Notes under the pieces: model-generated | What the model was told of the DNA's origin: nothing | Seen by the model: only the letters and a program-made list of their open reading frames with translations | Databases searched by the model: none | Assembly: GCA_002441085.1 (NCBI GenBank) | Contig: DJVF01000038.1 | Location: 1 to 9,604, forward strand | Length of the DNA: 9,604 nucleotides | Origin: Patescibacteria group bacterium UBA6263 | Lineage (GTDB): Bacteria > Patescibacteriota > Gracilibacteria > Absconditabacterales > Absconditicoccaceae | Direction of reading: 5' to 3' | Position numbers and translations under genes: made by a program | Shown here: one piece after another, positions 1-6,096 of the stretch | How positions within the stretch are numbered: the stretch's first letter is position 1 | Layout: every line of letters starts with the position of its first letter

Positions 1-13
1 GAGGTTCAAAGAG

Positions 14-301
14 CTATACAGGACAATGCTCAAATGCAGTTCTGGTAAAATTTTTATTGGACACTACTGTCTTTTGATAGCCCAAAGCGTTACAAATAGC
101 TTTATAAAGTGAACTTTTGCCAGAGGCATTTAAACCGTAAAAAATGTTTATTTGGGGATTCAGTTTTATAGATTCAAATTTATCAATTAATCCCACATTT
201 TCTATATTTTTGATTTCTTTTATTTTTTGTATACTATCTTCTACAAGGGCTTTGTTTAGTGAGATTTTGTTTTTGGATTGTTTAGTCTTTTTGATTCACA
301 T
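14..301 (-). pseudogene. Truncated P-loop ATPase (AAA_13 / SMC-RecF-like N-terminus)
   Basis: Read with UGA as glycine, the frame opens at ATG 301-299 and gives 95 residues. The second half contains IFYGLNASGKSSLYKAI, a Walker A motif, preceded by IKEIKNIENVGLIDKFESIK. That layout (short beta strands, then GxNxSGKSS) is typical of the N-terminus of AAA_13, RloC or RecF-like ATPases, which are normally several hundred residues long. Here a TAG at 16-14 ends the frame, so no Walker B or signature motif is present. The frame continues as LFEP to the window edge, so the TAG may be a disabling mutation. The ATG is followed directly by a UGA codon (Gly2); a GTG at 196-194 is a possible later start and avoids it. 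Only 1 of about 5 glycines is TGA. It lies downstream of the 468-1421 gene on the same strand. The superfamily is fairly sure; pseudogene status and exact family are inference. Confidence 0.5.
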
Positions 302-467
302 TGTTATTTAAAATCCGATAAAATGGTTTATAAATTATTGTTTCCATTGATATTAATTTAATTCATAATTTATAGACTTAATTTTTGCATTTGTGATTTT
401 GGATAAGCCGATAGTGCTAGAATAATTAATAAAGAATGAATAAGTAATATTTTTTGATTGAGTTGCT

Positions 468-1421
468 TTAGATGATTAGACTATTTCTAAGTTTTGTAAG
501 AGTGTCAAAAAACATTTTTTGATCGTATACTTCCTCTGCCAAAAACTTTTGTATTACTTGTTGTTCTGCGCTAGATAAATTTGATATTAGTTTATAAAGG
601 TTTTCTCTATTTTGTAGATATGCTTGTTGTTCTTCTTTTTGAATCAAAAGTTCTTCTGGATTTAGCCCTTCATAAGGCACATTGTATTTGCTAATATCTT
701 TTGAATTTGTCTGTGCGCTTGGGTTATCTAATCAACGATGTATAGCGTATCTATGTCTAAATTGTTTGGCTATTTGGATATCCATTACTTTATATAGAAT
801 GTACAATCGATCTATTTTTCAATTGTGATCTCTATATCTTTTTCATAATCGTTTTAGATATTGAGGTTTTTTTATACTTAGAATATTTGGAGATCGATAT
901 CTATTGTTTTTAAGTATATTTTTTATTTCCTTATTTATCGCTTCAAGTACTATTGTTCTGCGTATTGGTGCATCTCTAACAAAAGGACACCCTAATGTAT
1001 TTAATTTATATTCATCTATGAAGGTTTCTCGATTTACAAATCAACTACCATTATATCCGTATTTTCTAGATATTGTCATTACTAATGATTCATTTCGATT
1101 ATCCAGATCTCAAACTGTTCGTGTATTTTTTCATTTGATCTTTTGTGATTCAAAAAAATCACTAAATGATTTTATAATTCATTGTTTGTTGTATATATTT
1201 GTACGTTGAAATTCTTTTATTTTATCTTCTGGAACAAATCTTTGTAGTATATAGTCCCAATCTATTTTGTCGTCTAAATTTTTATAGGATTTACAAAGCA
1301 CATTATAAATAGATCTATTATATGATTTGAAATCTGATGGCCTCCGCTCACCTTTGCTTAGAATAAAAAAATTATCAAAACTATTTTGTATTTCTTTTTC
1401 TACTACTACTTTAGATTTCAT
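468..1421 (-). CDS. Hypothetical protein, 317 residues, UGA-recoded
   Basis: The protein is not recognised. Under the standard code this region breaks into short pieces. With UGA as glycine it is one open frame from ATG 1421-1419 to TAA 470-468. In-frame UGA codons lie at 1179, 1131, 1110, 1041, 843, 819 and 732 (low coordinate); 7 of about 12 glycines are UGA, so it belongs to the recoded class. The protein is highly charged and rich in Lys, Arg, Asp and Asn, with no signal peptide or membrane segment, so it is probably cytoplasmic. A central segment (KYGYNGSGFVNRETFIDEYK, then LGCPFVRDAPIRRTIV) is followed by a basic stretch (KKPQYLKRLGKRYRDHNGK). The C-terminus (NLSSAEQQVIQKFLAEEVYD) is helical and faintly recalls sigma region 4 or HTH proteins, but not enough for a call. 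It follows sufB on the same strand after about 100 nt, where sufD might be expected; it does not resemble SufD. Confidence 0.75.
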
Positions 1422-1522
1422 TTATTATCAAGTATTCTAAAATAATTTTGCTTGGATAATTTTGACTGTATTGCTTTTTGGAGGTAAAATCAAAATGGTT
1501 TATTAAATTATTATTGATGTGT

Positions 1523-2908
1523 TTATCCTACTGATCACTCCATCTCTAACTCTATCAACTTATTTAACTCTCCTGCGTATTCTAATGGTAGTTTTTTAAC
1601 TACTGATGAGAAGAATCAGTTTACTATCATGGACATTGCTCTTTCTTGATCGAGTCATCTAGCCATTAGATAAAATATTTCTCATTCATCTATTTTTCAA
1701 GCTGTAGCTTCATGAGCTACTATAGAGCTATCGTTGTCGGATACTATATCTGGGATAGTATTGCTTATTGAAATATTGTCTAAAAGCAGAGCGTCACAGT
1801 TTGTTGAATTTACAGAATTGTCTGCTTGAGGTGCTATCTTGACGAGTCAGCGATAAGTAGCTATTCAACCATCTTTGGAAATAGATTTGGAAACTATGGT
1901 GGAAGAAGTGTTTTTTCAGATATGAATAACTTTAGATCATGTATCTTGATTTTGTCATTTACCAGCTACTGCAATCCCAAGTAAATCAGTTTTGGAATTA
2001 TCTCATTTGAGTATAGAGCAAGGATAAAGCATAGTGGTACAAGATCACATATTACCATTTACTCGTTCCATATAGGCACTTTCTTCTAACAATGCTCTCT
2101 TGGTATTGAGATTGTATGTATTGGTTGACCAGTTTTCTACTGATGAATATTTCATATGAGCATTTTTTCAAACAAAAACCTCAACCAGACCAGCATGGAG
2201 TGATGCTTTGTCGTATTTGGGAGCAGAACATCATTCTATATAATTTCATTGAGCGTCATCATCTATGATAATCAATGTGTGTTCAAACTGTCCTCCAGCA
2301 TAGGTATTCATACGAAAGTATGCTTGCAATGGTTCATTGAGTTTGATTCACTTGGGGACATAGATAAATGTTCCCCCGCTTCGGACAGCACCATGAAGTG
2401 CTGCAAATTTGTGATCTGTAGGAGGGACGAGTTTCATAAAATATTTTTGAACAAGCTGGGGATGTGAATGCAATGCTTGTGGCATATCTTCAAAAATAAT
2501 TCATTTGGATGATCGTTGCTCTTTGATTTTGTGATAAACATTGAGTGAATCATACTGCCCTCCTGCTCAGGCTAGATATTTTCTTTCTGCTTCTGGGATT
2601 CATAGTCTTTCAAACTTCTTTTTGATTTCTGGATCTACATCTTCTCGATTGGTAGCATATCACTCATTGTCTTGAGATGGTTTTGCGTAATATATAATTT
2701 CATCGAATTTTAATCACTCCAAGCTAGGTCATCGTGATGGCATAGGCATAGAATTGAATATTTCTAGTGATTTTAAACGATGATTGAGCATCCGCTCTGG
2801 TTCATTTTGAGCTTGTGAAATAGCTCTTACGGTAGTTTTTGTAAGTCACTTGAGATATAAATCATATTTGATTTGATCTGAGGATTCTAGAGTCTGTTTT
2901 AAGGTCAT
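1523..2908 (-). CDS. sufB: Fe-S cluster assembly scaffold protein SufB
   Basis: SufB is the core scaffold of the SUF iron-sulfur cluster assembly system, working in the cytoplasm with the SufC ATPase and usually SufD. With UGA as glycine the frame runs 461 residues, close to the usual 460-480. Diagnostic blocks, in order: LKGLTKTTVRAISQAQNEPE near the N-terminus, FEDMPQALHSHPQLVQKYF, LHGAVRSGGTFIYVPKGIK, FEHTLIIIDDDAQGNYIEGC, LVEVFVGKNAHMKYSSVENW, a beta-helix region with GKGQNQDTGSKVIHIGKNTS and SKSISKDGGIATYRGLVKIA, the conserved CDALLLDN, HEATAGKIDEGEIFYLMARG, and the C-terminal ELEMEGSVG. The ATG at 2908-2906 is the expected family start. Many in-frame UGA codons sit on conserved glycines, for example the Gly of EGC at 2231-2233. 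sufC lies on the same strand but about 3.8 kb upstream, an unusual separation. No sufD is seen. No Shine-Dalgarno precedes the start. Confidence 0.96.
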
Positions 2909-2936
2909 AATGTGAAATGTGAAATGTTAAATGTGC
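2909..2936. repeat. Four tandem 7-bp units upstream of sufB
   Basis: Four consecutive heptamers are visible: AATGTGA, AATGTGA, AATGTTA, AATGTGC. They directly abut the sufB start codon, so on the minus strand they form the last 28 nt of its leader. They could be a simple-sequence expansion at the junction of the inserted plus-strand block, or a leader element. No function can be assigned. Confidence 0.7.
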
Positions 2937-2982
2937 AATTAGGGTAAGGAAAAAGTTGGAATTTTCAAATGAAAAATAAATG

Positions 2983-3010
2983 TTGACTTTTTGTTTAAAA
3001 TATCTATAAG
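2983..3010 (+). promoter_or_regulatory. Sigma-70-type promoter of the 3037 gene
   Basis: TTGACT (2983-2988) and TATAAG (3005-3010) are separated by exactly 16 nt. The ATG follows 26 nt after the -10 box, in an A-rich leader without a Shine-Dalgarno. The same architecture with the same 16-nt spacer recurs before the next three genes, which supports it strongly. Confidence 0.75.
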
Positions 3011-3036
3011 ATATATGAACAAAAACTTTAAATAAA

Positions 3037-3810
3037 ATGAAAAAAATTACTAAATGGTTTGTGGAGTTTACCAAAGACTCCTCTGCTACAAGAAACGAAA
3101 ATAATATGTTTCGTGTAAATGTTTTGGCTTCATGGGTTGGTGGCTTATTTGCTATCATTGCATTTTGTGGGCTTTGTTTCACATCTTGTACAAACCAAGA
3201 AGAGATGAAAAAAGCTGATTCTTCTGTTCAATCTATGATTGATACTATGGAATGTGGTCAATCTTTGAATCTTTTAGATGCAACTTATGGCTACCTTTTA
3301 AAAAGATTGAGGAATCAGAATGGTATTGTCCAGTTTGGCAATGTAAATTACAATGTATGGGAAAGGAGAGATGGACTTTATATCCTTACCGATAAGGACT
3401 ACGAAAAATCTCAAGAATCTCATTTCTTGGTCACTGTAAATCATTTTCAAGCCAGTCCTTCTGGTGGTACTTTGCGTACTATGGGAGTAAGAAAGATTTG
3501 TGGATCTTATTATTATCCTATTGAAATCGATGGGTTTGAACTGAATTTGCAAAAGTATGATGAATATGGCTATTTGACTATTTACATCAAAAATGTGTCA
3601 GGTGAGCCGTTTGCATATGCAGAACAAACTCAATTGAATTCTAATTCAGTTACCGATAAAGAACTTATATTTGTTCAGGGGAATTCCTGTAAAATTGAAG
3701 TTCGTGATATCAGTAGATTGATTCTCTATGAGTATGAGGGAGATGATAATGTGAAGAAACTAAAAAAGAAATCTTATATTCATTATTTAGCTCATTTCTT
3801 TCGATTGTAA
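3037..3810 (+). CDS. Hypothetical membrane-anchored or lipoprotein-like protein, 257 residues
   Basis: No known family is recognised. The N-terminus is short and basic (MKKITKWFVEFTK), followed by a hydrophobic segment at about residues 29-50 (VLASWVGGLFAIIAFCGLCF) ending in FTSC at Cys51. This could be a type II anchor or a lipoprotein signal with an unusually long n-region. The alternative start at Met24 (3106) would give a classical lipoprotein signal, but the promoter position favours 3037. The remaining about 200 residues are polar and rich in Tyr, Asp and Asn, and look like an extracytoplasmic beta-rich domain. The gene is monocistronic, with its own promoter and terminator, and ends in TAA. 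All of its roughly 17 glycines are GGN and none is TGA, unlike the flanking recoded genes, so it looks foreign to this genetic code. Confidence 0.85.
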   Translation: MKKITKWFVEFTKDSSATRNENNMFRVNVLASWVGGLFAIIAFCGLCFTSCTNQEEMKKADSSVQSMIDTMECGQSLNLLDATYGYLLKRLRNQNGIVQFGNVNYNVWERRDGLYILTDKDYEKSQESHFLVTVNHFQASPSGGTLRTMGVRKICGSYYYPIEIDGFELNLQKYDEYGYLTIYIKNVSGEPFAYAEQTQLNSNSVTDKELIFVQGNSCKIEVRDISRLILYEYEGDDNVKKLKKKSYIHYLAHFFRL

Positions 3811-3826
3811 GTTTATTTGAGATTAT

Positions 3827-3861
3827 AAAAGACAGCTTTGTTTTCAGGGTTGTCTTTTTTT
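3827..3861 (+). terminator. Intrinsic terminator after the 3037 gene
   Basis: AAAAGACAGC (3827-3836) pairs with GTTGTCTTTT (3849-3858), a 10-bp stem with one G-U pair and a 12-nt loop. The T-tract runs to 3861. This terminator lacks the GC-rich 22-bp module found in the next two. Confidence 0.85.
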
Positions 3862-3863
3862 AA

Positions 3864-3891
3864 TTGACTTTTAATTAAAAATATATACAAG
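3864..3891 (+). promoter_or_regulatory. Promoter of the 3910 gene
   Basis: TTGACT (3864-3869), 16-nt spacer, TACAAG (3886-3891), then ATG 18 nt downstream. It starts two bases after the T-tract of the preceding terminator, so the terminator and promoter form one compact unit. Confidence 0.7.
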
Positions 3892-3909
3892 AAATAAAAA
3901 TAAAAACAT

Positions 3910-4506
3910 ATGAAAGAAATTATTTATGTATTCTCAGCACTAATATCTATAGTACTTATTGTAATAGGTATGCTGTGGTATAGTGAAGAAACTAAAAATA
4001 AAAACGCCAAACCAAATTTTGTTGTGATGGTTTTGTGGACATTGATTGCTATAATTAATGCTACTACTTATCACCTGATTGTGCTTGATGTTTTTAAATC
4101 ATCGCTGGTTCTTATAGGTACTGCGGTAAATATATATGTCTTGATAGTGATTATAGTCAACAAAAACTATATTTTACTAAAAAGAGATATAGGGATTGTA
4201 ATTATTGGCTCGGTATTTATTGTCTTTTTGGTCTTATTTACAGATCTAAAAGAAATTCATGTAATAATGCAGATACTAAACACTCTTGTATATATCCCAT
4301 TGATTTGGGGTATTTATGATAGGAAGGGTAAAGAACCATTTAGGCCTTGGCTTATTATATCGATAGCAACGATATTTAATCTATTTGTTGTGTTGATAAA
4401 CTATAGTGACTATTGGTCACTTATACAGCCATTACGATCTTTGTTTTTGCAAGCTATAGTGCTTGTGCTTATAAAAATTAGAGAAATTAAACAGCTTTCT
4501 TTTTGA
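3910..4506 (+). CDS. Hypothetical 7-TM integral membrane protein, 198 residues
   Basis: No family is recognised. About seven hydrophobic helices can be seen: roughly residues 3-22, 36-58, 65-84, 93-110, 116-134, 145-163 and 170-188, with short loops and a basic C-terminal tail (IKIREIKQL). It is monocistronic, between a TTGAC promoter and a terminator. It stops at a lone TGA (4504-4506) that lies inside the terminator stem. If TGA were glycine, the frame would run 24 more codons to TAA 4576-4578, through the terminator and the next gene's promoter, which is implausible as a native gene end. None of its six glycines is TGA. This is the clearest single sign that the cassette is written in the standard code. 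Both the expressed C-terminus in this host and the function are unknown. Confidence 0.85.
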   Translation: MKEIIYVFSALISIVLIVIGMLWYSEETKNKNAKPNFVVMVLWTLIAIINATTYHLIVLDVFKSSLVLIGTAVNIYVLIVIIVNKNYILLKRDIGIVIIGSVFIVFLVLFTDLKEIHVIMQILNTLVYIPLIWGIYDRKGKEPFRPWLIISIATIFNLFVVLINYSDYWSLIQPLRSLFLQAIVLVLIKIREIKQLSF

Positions 4507-4543
4507 GAGTTGCCTGCCTGCCGGCAAAGGCAGGTTTTTTTTT
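4492..4543 (+). terminator. Terminator with inserted GC-rich hairpin module
   Basis: The stem CAGCTTTC (4492-4499) pairs with GAGAGTTG (4505-4512), including two G-U pairs, around a TTTTT loop. Next comes a 22-nt GC-rich hairpin (4513-4534), then nine T residues (4535-4543). Removing the 22 nt would place the first stem directly on the T-tract and let AAA 4489-4491 pair with TTT, giving an 11-bp terminator. The stem overlaps the 3' end of the 3910 gene. Confidence 0.8.
4513..4534. repeat. GC-rich 22-bp hairpin module, copy 1
   Basis: The element is CCTGCCT, then GCCGGCAA, then AGGCAGG: a 7-bp perfect stem with an 8-nt loop that is itself mostly palindromic. It has 16 G or C of 22 bases in an otherwise AT-rich region. 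An identical copy lies at 5231-5252 in an equivalent position. It looks like a small REP-like or mobile hairpin unit. Confidence 0.85.
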
Positions 4544-4544
4544 A

Positions 4545-4572
4545 TTGACATTTAATAGTAAATAGTTATAAG
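4545..4572 (+). promoter_or_regulatory. Promoter of the 4601 gene
   Basis: TTGACA (4545-4550), 16-nt spacer, TATAAG (4567-4572), ATG 28 nt downstream. It begins one base after the T-tract of the preceding terminator. It has the closest -35 match to consensus of the set. Confidence 0.75.
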
Positions 4573-4600
4573 ATATAACATAAATTAAAACAAAAATTTT

Positions 4601-5185
4601 ATGAAAAAGCTATTTGTTATTGTTATTATTAGCCTGATGGCTGTCCCAGCTTTTAGCCAATTTGTCATGTTTGAGCAGGACTTTCGTTTCCCAATCGAGC
4701 AAAAGACTTTACCGTTTACCCAAATTACTTGGGAACAGGAAATAAAAGGTGGCTTTAGTATAGCTCCTTATTTCGCTACCACCACTGGGTGGAACGAAGG
4801 ATTTGTTTATTTCAACTATAATATTGGTTCTTTATATTTCGGTATAGGTCCCGGTATCGAACAGTTGGATAAGTGGTCGTTTCGTTTTTCTCCCTGGTTA
4901 AAGTTTGCTCCGCAGATTGGTAGTGATAGTACAAAAACCTTAGAGATTTTTTCTCTTTGGGAATTTGGTACAGGAGTGGGAAATTATTGGTATACGACCT
5001 CATTCACTTATGAGAGTTCGAAAATATCCGTAGGAGCTATGGCTCGAAGATCATATGGAGTGGGACCTATCATTGGTTACAAAGTAAAGACTGGTGCGTG
5101 GAATCTGAAATTCACTGGTGCTCCATTGTATGATTTTGAGGATAATACCTTTAAACCGACTGTCATATTTACCATTACAAATTGA
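4601..5185 (+). CDS. Secreted beta-rich (outer-membrane-barrel-like) protein, 194 residues
   Basis: The N-terminus MKKLFVIVIISLMAVPAFSQ is a textbook Sec signal peptide with probable cleavage after AFS or AFSQ. The mature part is dominated by alternating aromatic and polar strands (YFGIGPGIEQL, FRFSPWLKFAP, WNLKFTGAPLYDF) and ends in KPTVIFTITN. This pattern resembles small beta-barrel or porin-like proteins of diderm bacteria, but no family is recognised. It has its own promoter and terminator. The gene ends TGA-TAG; in a UGA=Gly host it would gain just one glycine and stop at 5188. None of about 18 glycines is TGA and several TGG tryptophans are used. It appears visibly less AT-rich than its neighbours. 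Barrel-like is inference; the signal peptide is clear. Confidence 0.87.
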   Translation: MKKLFVIVIISLMAVPAFSQFVMFEQDFRFPIEQKTLPFTQITWEQEIKGGFSIAPYFATTTGWNEGFVYFNYNIGSLYFGIGPGIEQLDKWSFRFSPWLKFAPQIGSDSTKTLEIFSLWEFGTGVGNYWYTTSFTYESSKISVGAMARRSYGVGPIIGYKVKTGAWNLKFTGAPLYDFEDNTFKPTVIFTITN

Positions 5186-5205
5186 TAGTTTGGTTTGAAA
5201 ATATT

Positions 5206-5260
5206 AGTCAGATTTTTTTTTGGAGTCTGACCTGCCTGCCGGCAAAGGCAGGCTTTTTTT
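5206..5260 (+). terminator. Terminator with inserted GC-rich hairpin module
   Basis: GTCAGA (5207-5212) pairs with TCTGAC (5226-5231). The GC-rich hairpin module follows, and then a T-tract (5254-5260). Removing the 22 nt 5232-5253 joins TCTGAC to the T-tract and extends the stem to AGTCAGA/TCTGACT. The arrangement is the same as at 4492-4543. Confidence 0.78.
5231..5252. repeat. GC-rich 22-bp hairpin module, copy 2
   Basis: Identical in all 22 positions to the copy at 4513-4534, and again located between a terminator stem and its T-tract. The flanking sequence outside the 22 bp differs between copies, so this is a discrete unit and not a longer duplication. Confidence 0.85.
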
Positions 5261-5262
5261 AA

Positions 5263-5290
5263 TTGACTTTTTATAGTAATTGTTTATAAA
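5263..5290 (+). promoter_or_regulatory. Promoter of the 5314 gene
   Basis: TTGACT (5263-5268), 16-nt spacer, TATAAA (5285-5290), ATG 23 nt downstream in an A-rich leader without a Shine-Dalgarno. Fourth member of the family with an invariant spacer. Confidence 0.72.
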
Positions 5291-5313
5291 ATAAAAAACT
5301 AAAATAAAAAAAT

Positions 5314-5757
5314 ATGGGAAAAGTTAGATTGTGTTTCTATTGGTTTACTTTATCTATAGCTGTTTTATTTGTGCATATTTTACTTGTCTATGATGATGCA
5401 TATGCTGAATTTGTATCTGCATATATCTTTGGACTCGGTTTTGCACTTACAGTTCTTGCATTAGCATTTAGCTATATGGATAGGACTGCTAGACAGAGGG
5501 ATTATGTATTTTTTTGGACTGTAGTCAAAACTGTACTTAGAGAAATATGGTACTGGGTATTGGGTATATTAATAATTGTATTTGTTTTCAATTTTTTGAG
5601 ATCTTTGATACAATTATTTGTAGAAAGGGAAAACATTTCCCAAAAAGTCCTTATTTACTCTGATCCATTTATGGGGCAAATGTTTGTAATGATACTTTCT
5701 TTTATCTTTGGTGCTTTCTTTATAAGATTACTTTATAAAAAGATAAAAAGAATGTAA
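5314..5757 (+). CDS. Hypothetical 4-TM membrane protein, 147 residues
   Basis: No family is recognised. Four hydrophobic segments lie at about residues 4-26, 31-53, 69-96 and 118-140, with a basic C-terminal tail (LLYKKIKRM). Basic residues DRTARQRD follow helix 2. It is monocistronic, with its own promoter and a strong terminator just after the TAA. It uses no TGA for its six glycines. It is the last gene of the four-cassette plus-strand block and is convergent with the recoded MGMT-like gene. Confidence 0.83.
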   Translation: MGKVRLCFYWFTLSIAVLFVHILLVYDDAYAEFVSAYIFGLGFALTVLALAFSYMDRTARQRDYVFFWTVVKTVLREIWYWVLGILIIVFVFNFLRSLIQLFVERENISQKVLIYSDPFMGQMFVMILSFIFGAFFIRLLYKKIKRM

Positions 5758-5759
5758 TC

Positions 5760-5790
5760 AAAAGTGTATGTGTTTTGCATACACTTTTTT
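5760..5790. terminator. Bidirectional terminator between convergent genes
   Basis: AAAAGTGTATG (5760-5770) pairs perfectly with CATACACTTTT (5778-5788), an 11-bp stem with a 7-nt loop. T residues follow on the plus strand. On the minus strand the stem ends in TTTT, so it could also serve the MGMT-like gene ending at 5814. Confidence 0.87.
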
Positions 5791-5813
5791 GTATATTGGG
5801 AATATTTTTAATC

Positions 5814-6095
5814 TTATCGAAAATATTTTTTATCTATTTTATTGTTCATAATTTGGATTCAATCAGATTTTAGTCTTTTGATTTTATTATGGGATCATCA
5901 ATTGTATCATCACAAATTTCAATCAGATCTAACAACCTTGTAGCATGGATAAATATCTGGATTTTTATTTTGATTCATTATTTTGCCTACATATCTTGGA
6001 TTAATATCAAATTTATCAGCAATTGTCTGATAGCTGATTACTTTGGAATAAGGAATTGTTTGCAGAAATTTATAAACTTTGATTTTGATGTCCAT
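5814..6095 (-). CDS. MGMT-family DNA-binding-domain protein (alkyltransferase-like)
   Basis: A single-domain member of the methylated-DNA-protein cysteine methyltransferase family, which binds O6-alkylguanine in DNA. With the ATG at 6095-6093 it has 93 residues: IPYSKVISYQTIADKF (residues 14-29, start of the winged helix), PRYVGKIMNQN (33-43, containing the conserved Arg finger), and YPCYKVVRSDGNLGGYNGG (49-67). Six of seven glycines are UGA, including the conserved SDG and LGGY. The active-site Cys (Cys51) is kept, but the usual PCHRV is PCYKV, with His to Tyr and Arg to Lys. The N-terminal domain of full-length Ada/Ogt is absent, as in ATL proteins, which normally replace the Cys. The chosen ATG is one base after the deaminase stop, which suggests translational coupling; ATGs at 6107 and 6134 are alternatives overlapping the deaminase. 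Confidence 0.88.
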
Positions 6096-6096
6096 T

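Noticed and set aside
904..1209. Plus-strand open frame of about 101 codons, hydrophobic at its start
   Set aside because: It lies antisense to the continuous recoded frame 468-1421 and has no promoter or start signal.
320..1512. Similar AT-rich strings at 320-340 and 1492-1512 (AAAATGGTTTAT...) in two intergenic gaps
   Set aside because: They are similar apart from a one-base indel, but short and of low complexity; chance similarity in AT-rich sequence cannot be excluded, so no repeat is claimed.
1523..2908. sufB as a pseudogene full of stops
   Set aside because: All apparent stops are TGA at conserved glycines; the frame is continuous and ends with the family's normal C-terminus.
2862..3182. 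Minus-strand open frame of about 106 codons across the sufB/3037 gene junction
   Set aside because: It overlaps the sufB start and the 3037 coding region, has no family features, and the overlapping genes explain the sequence better.
4513..5252. The two GC-rich hairpins as CRISPR repeats
   Set aside because: Only two copies about 700 bp apart, each in a terminator, with no spacers and no cas genes.
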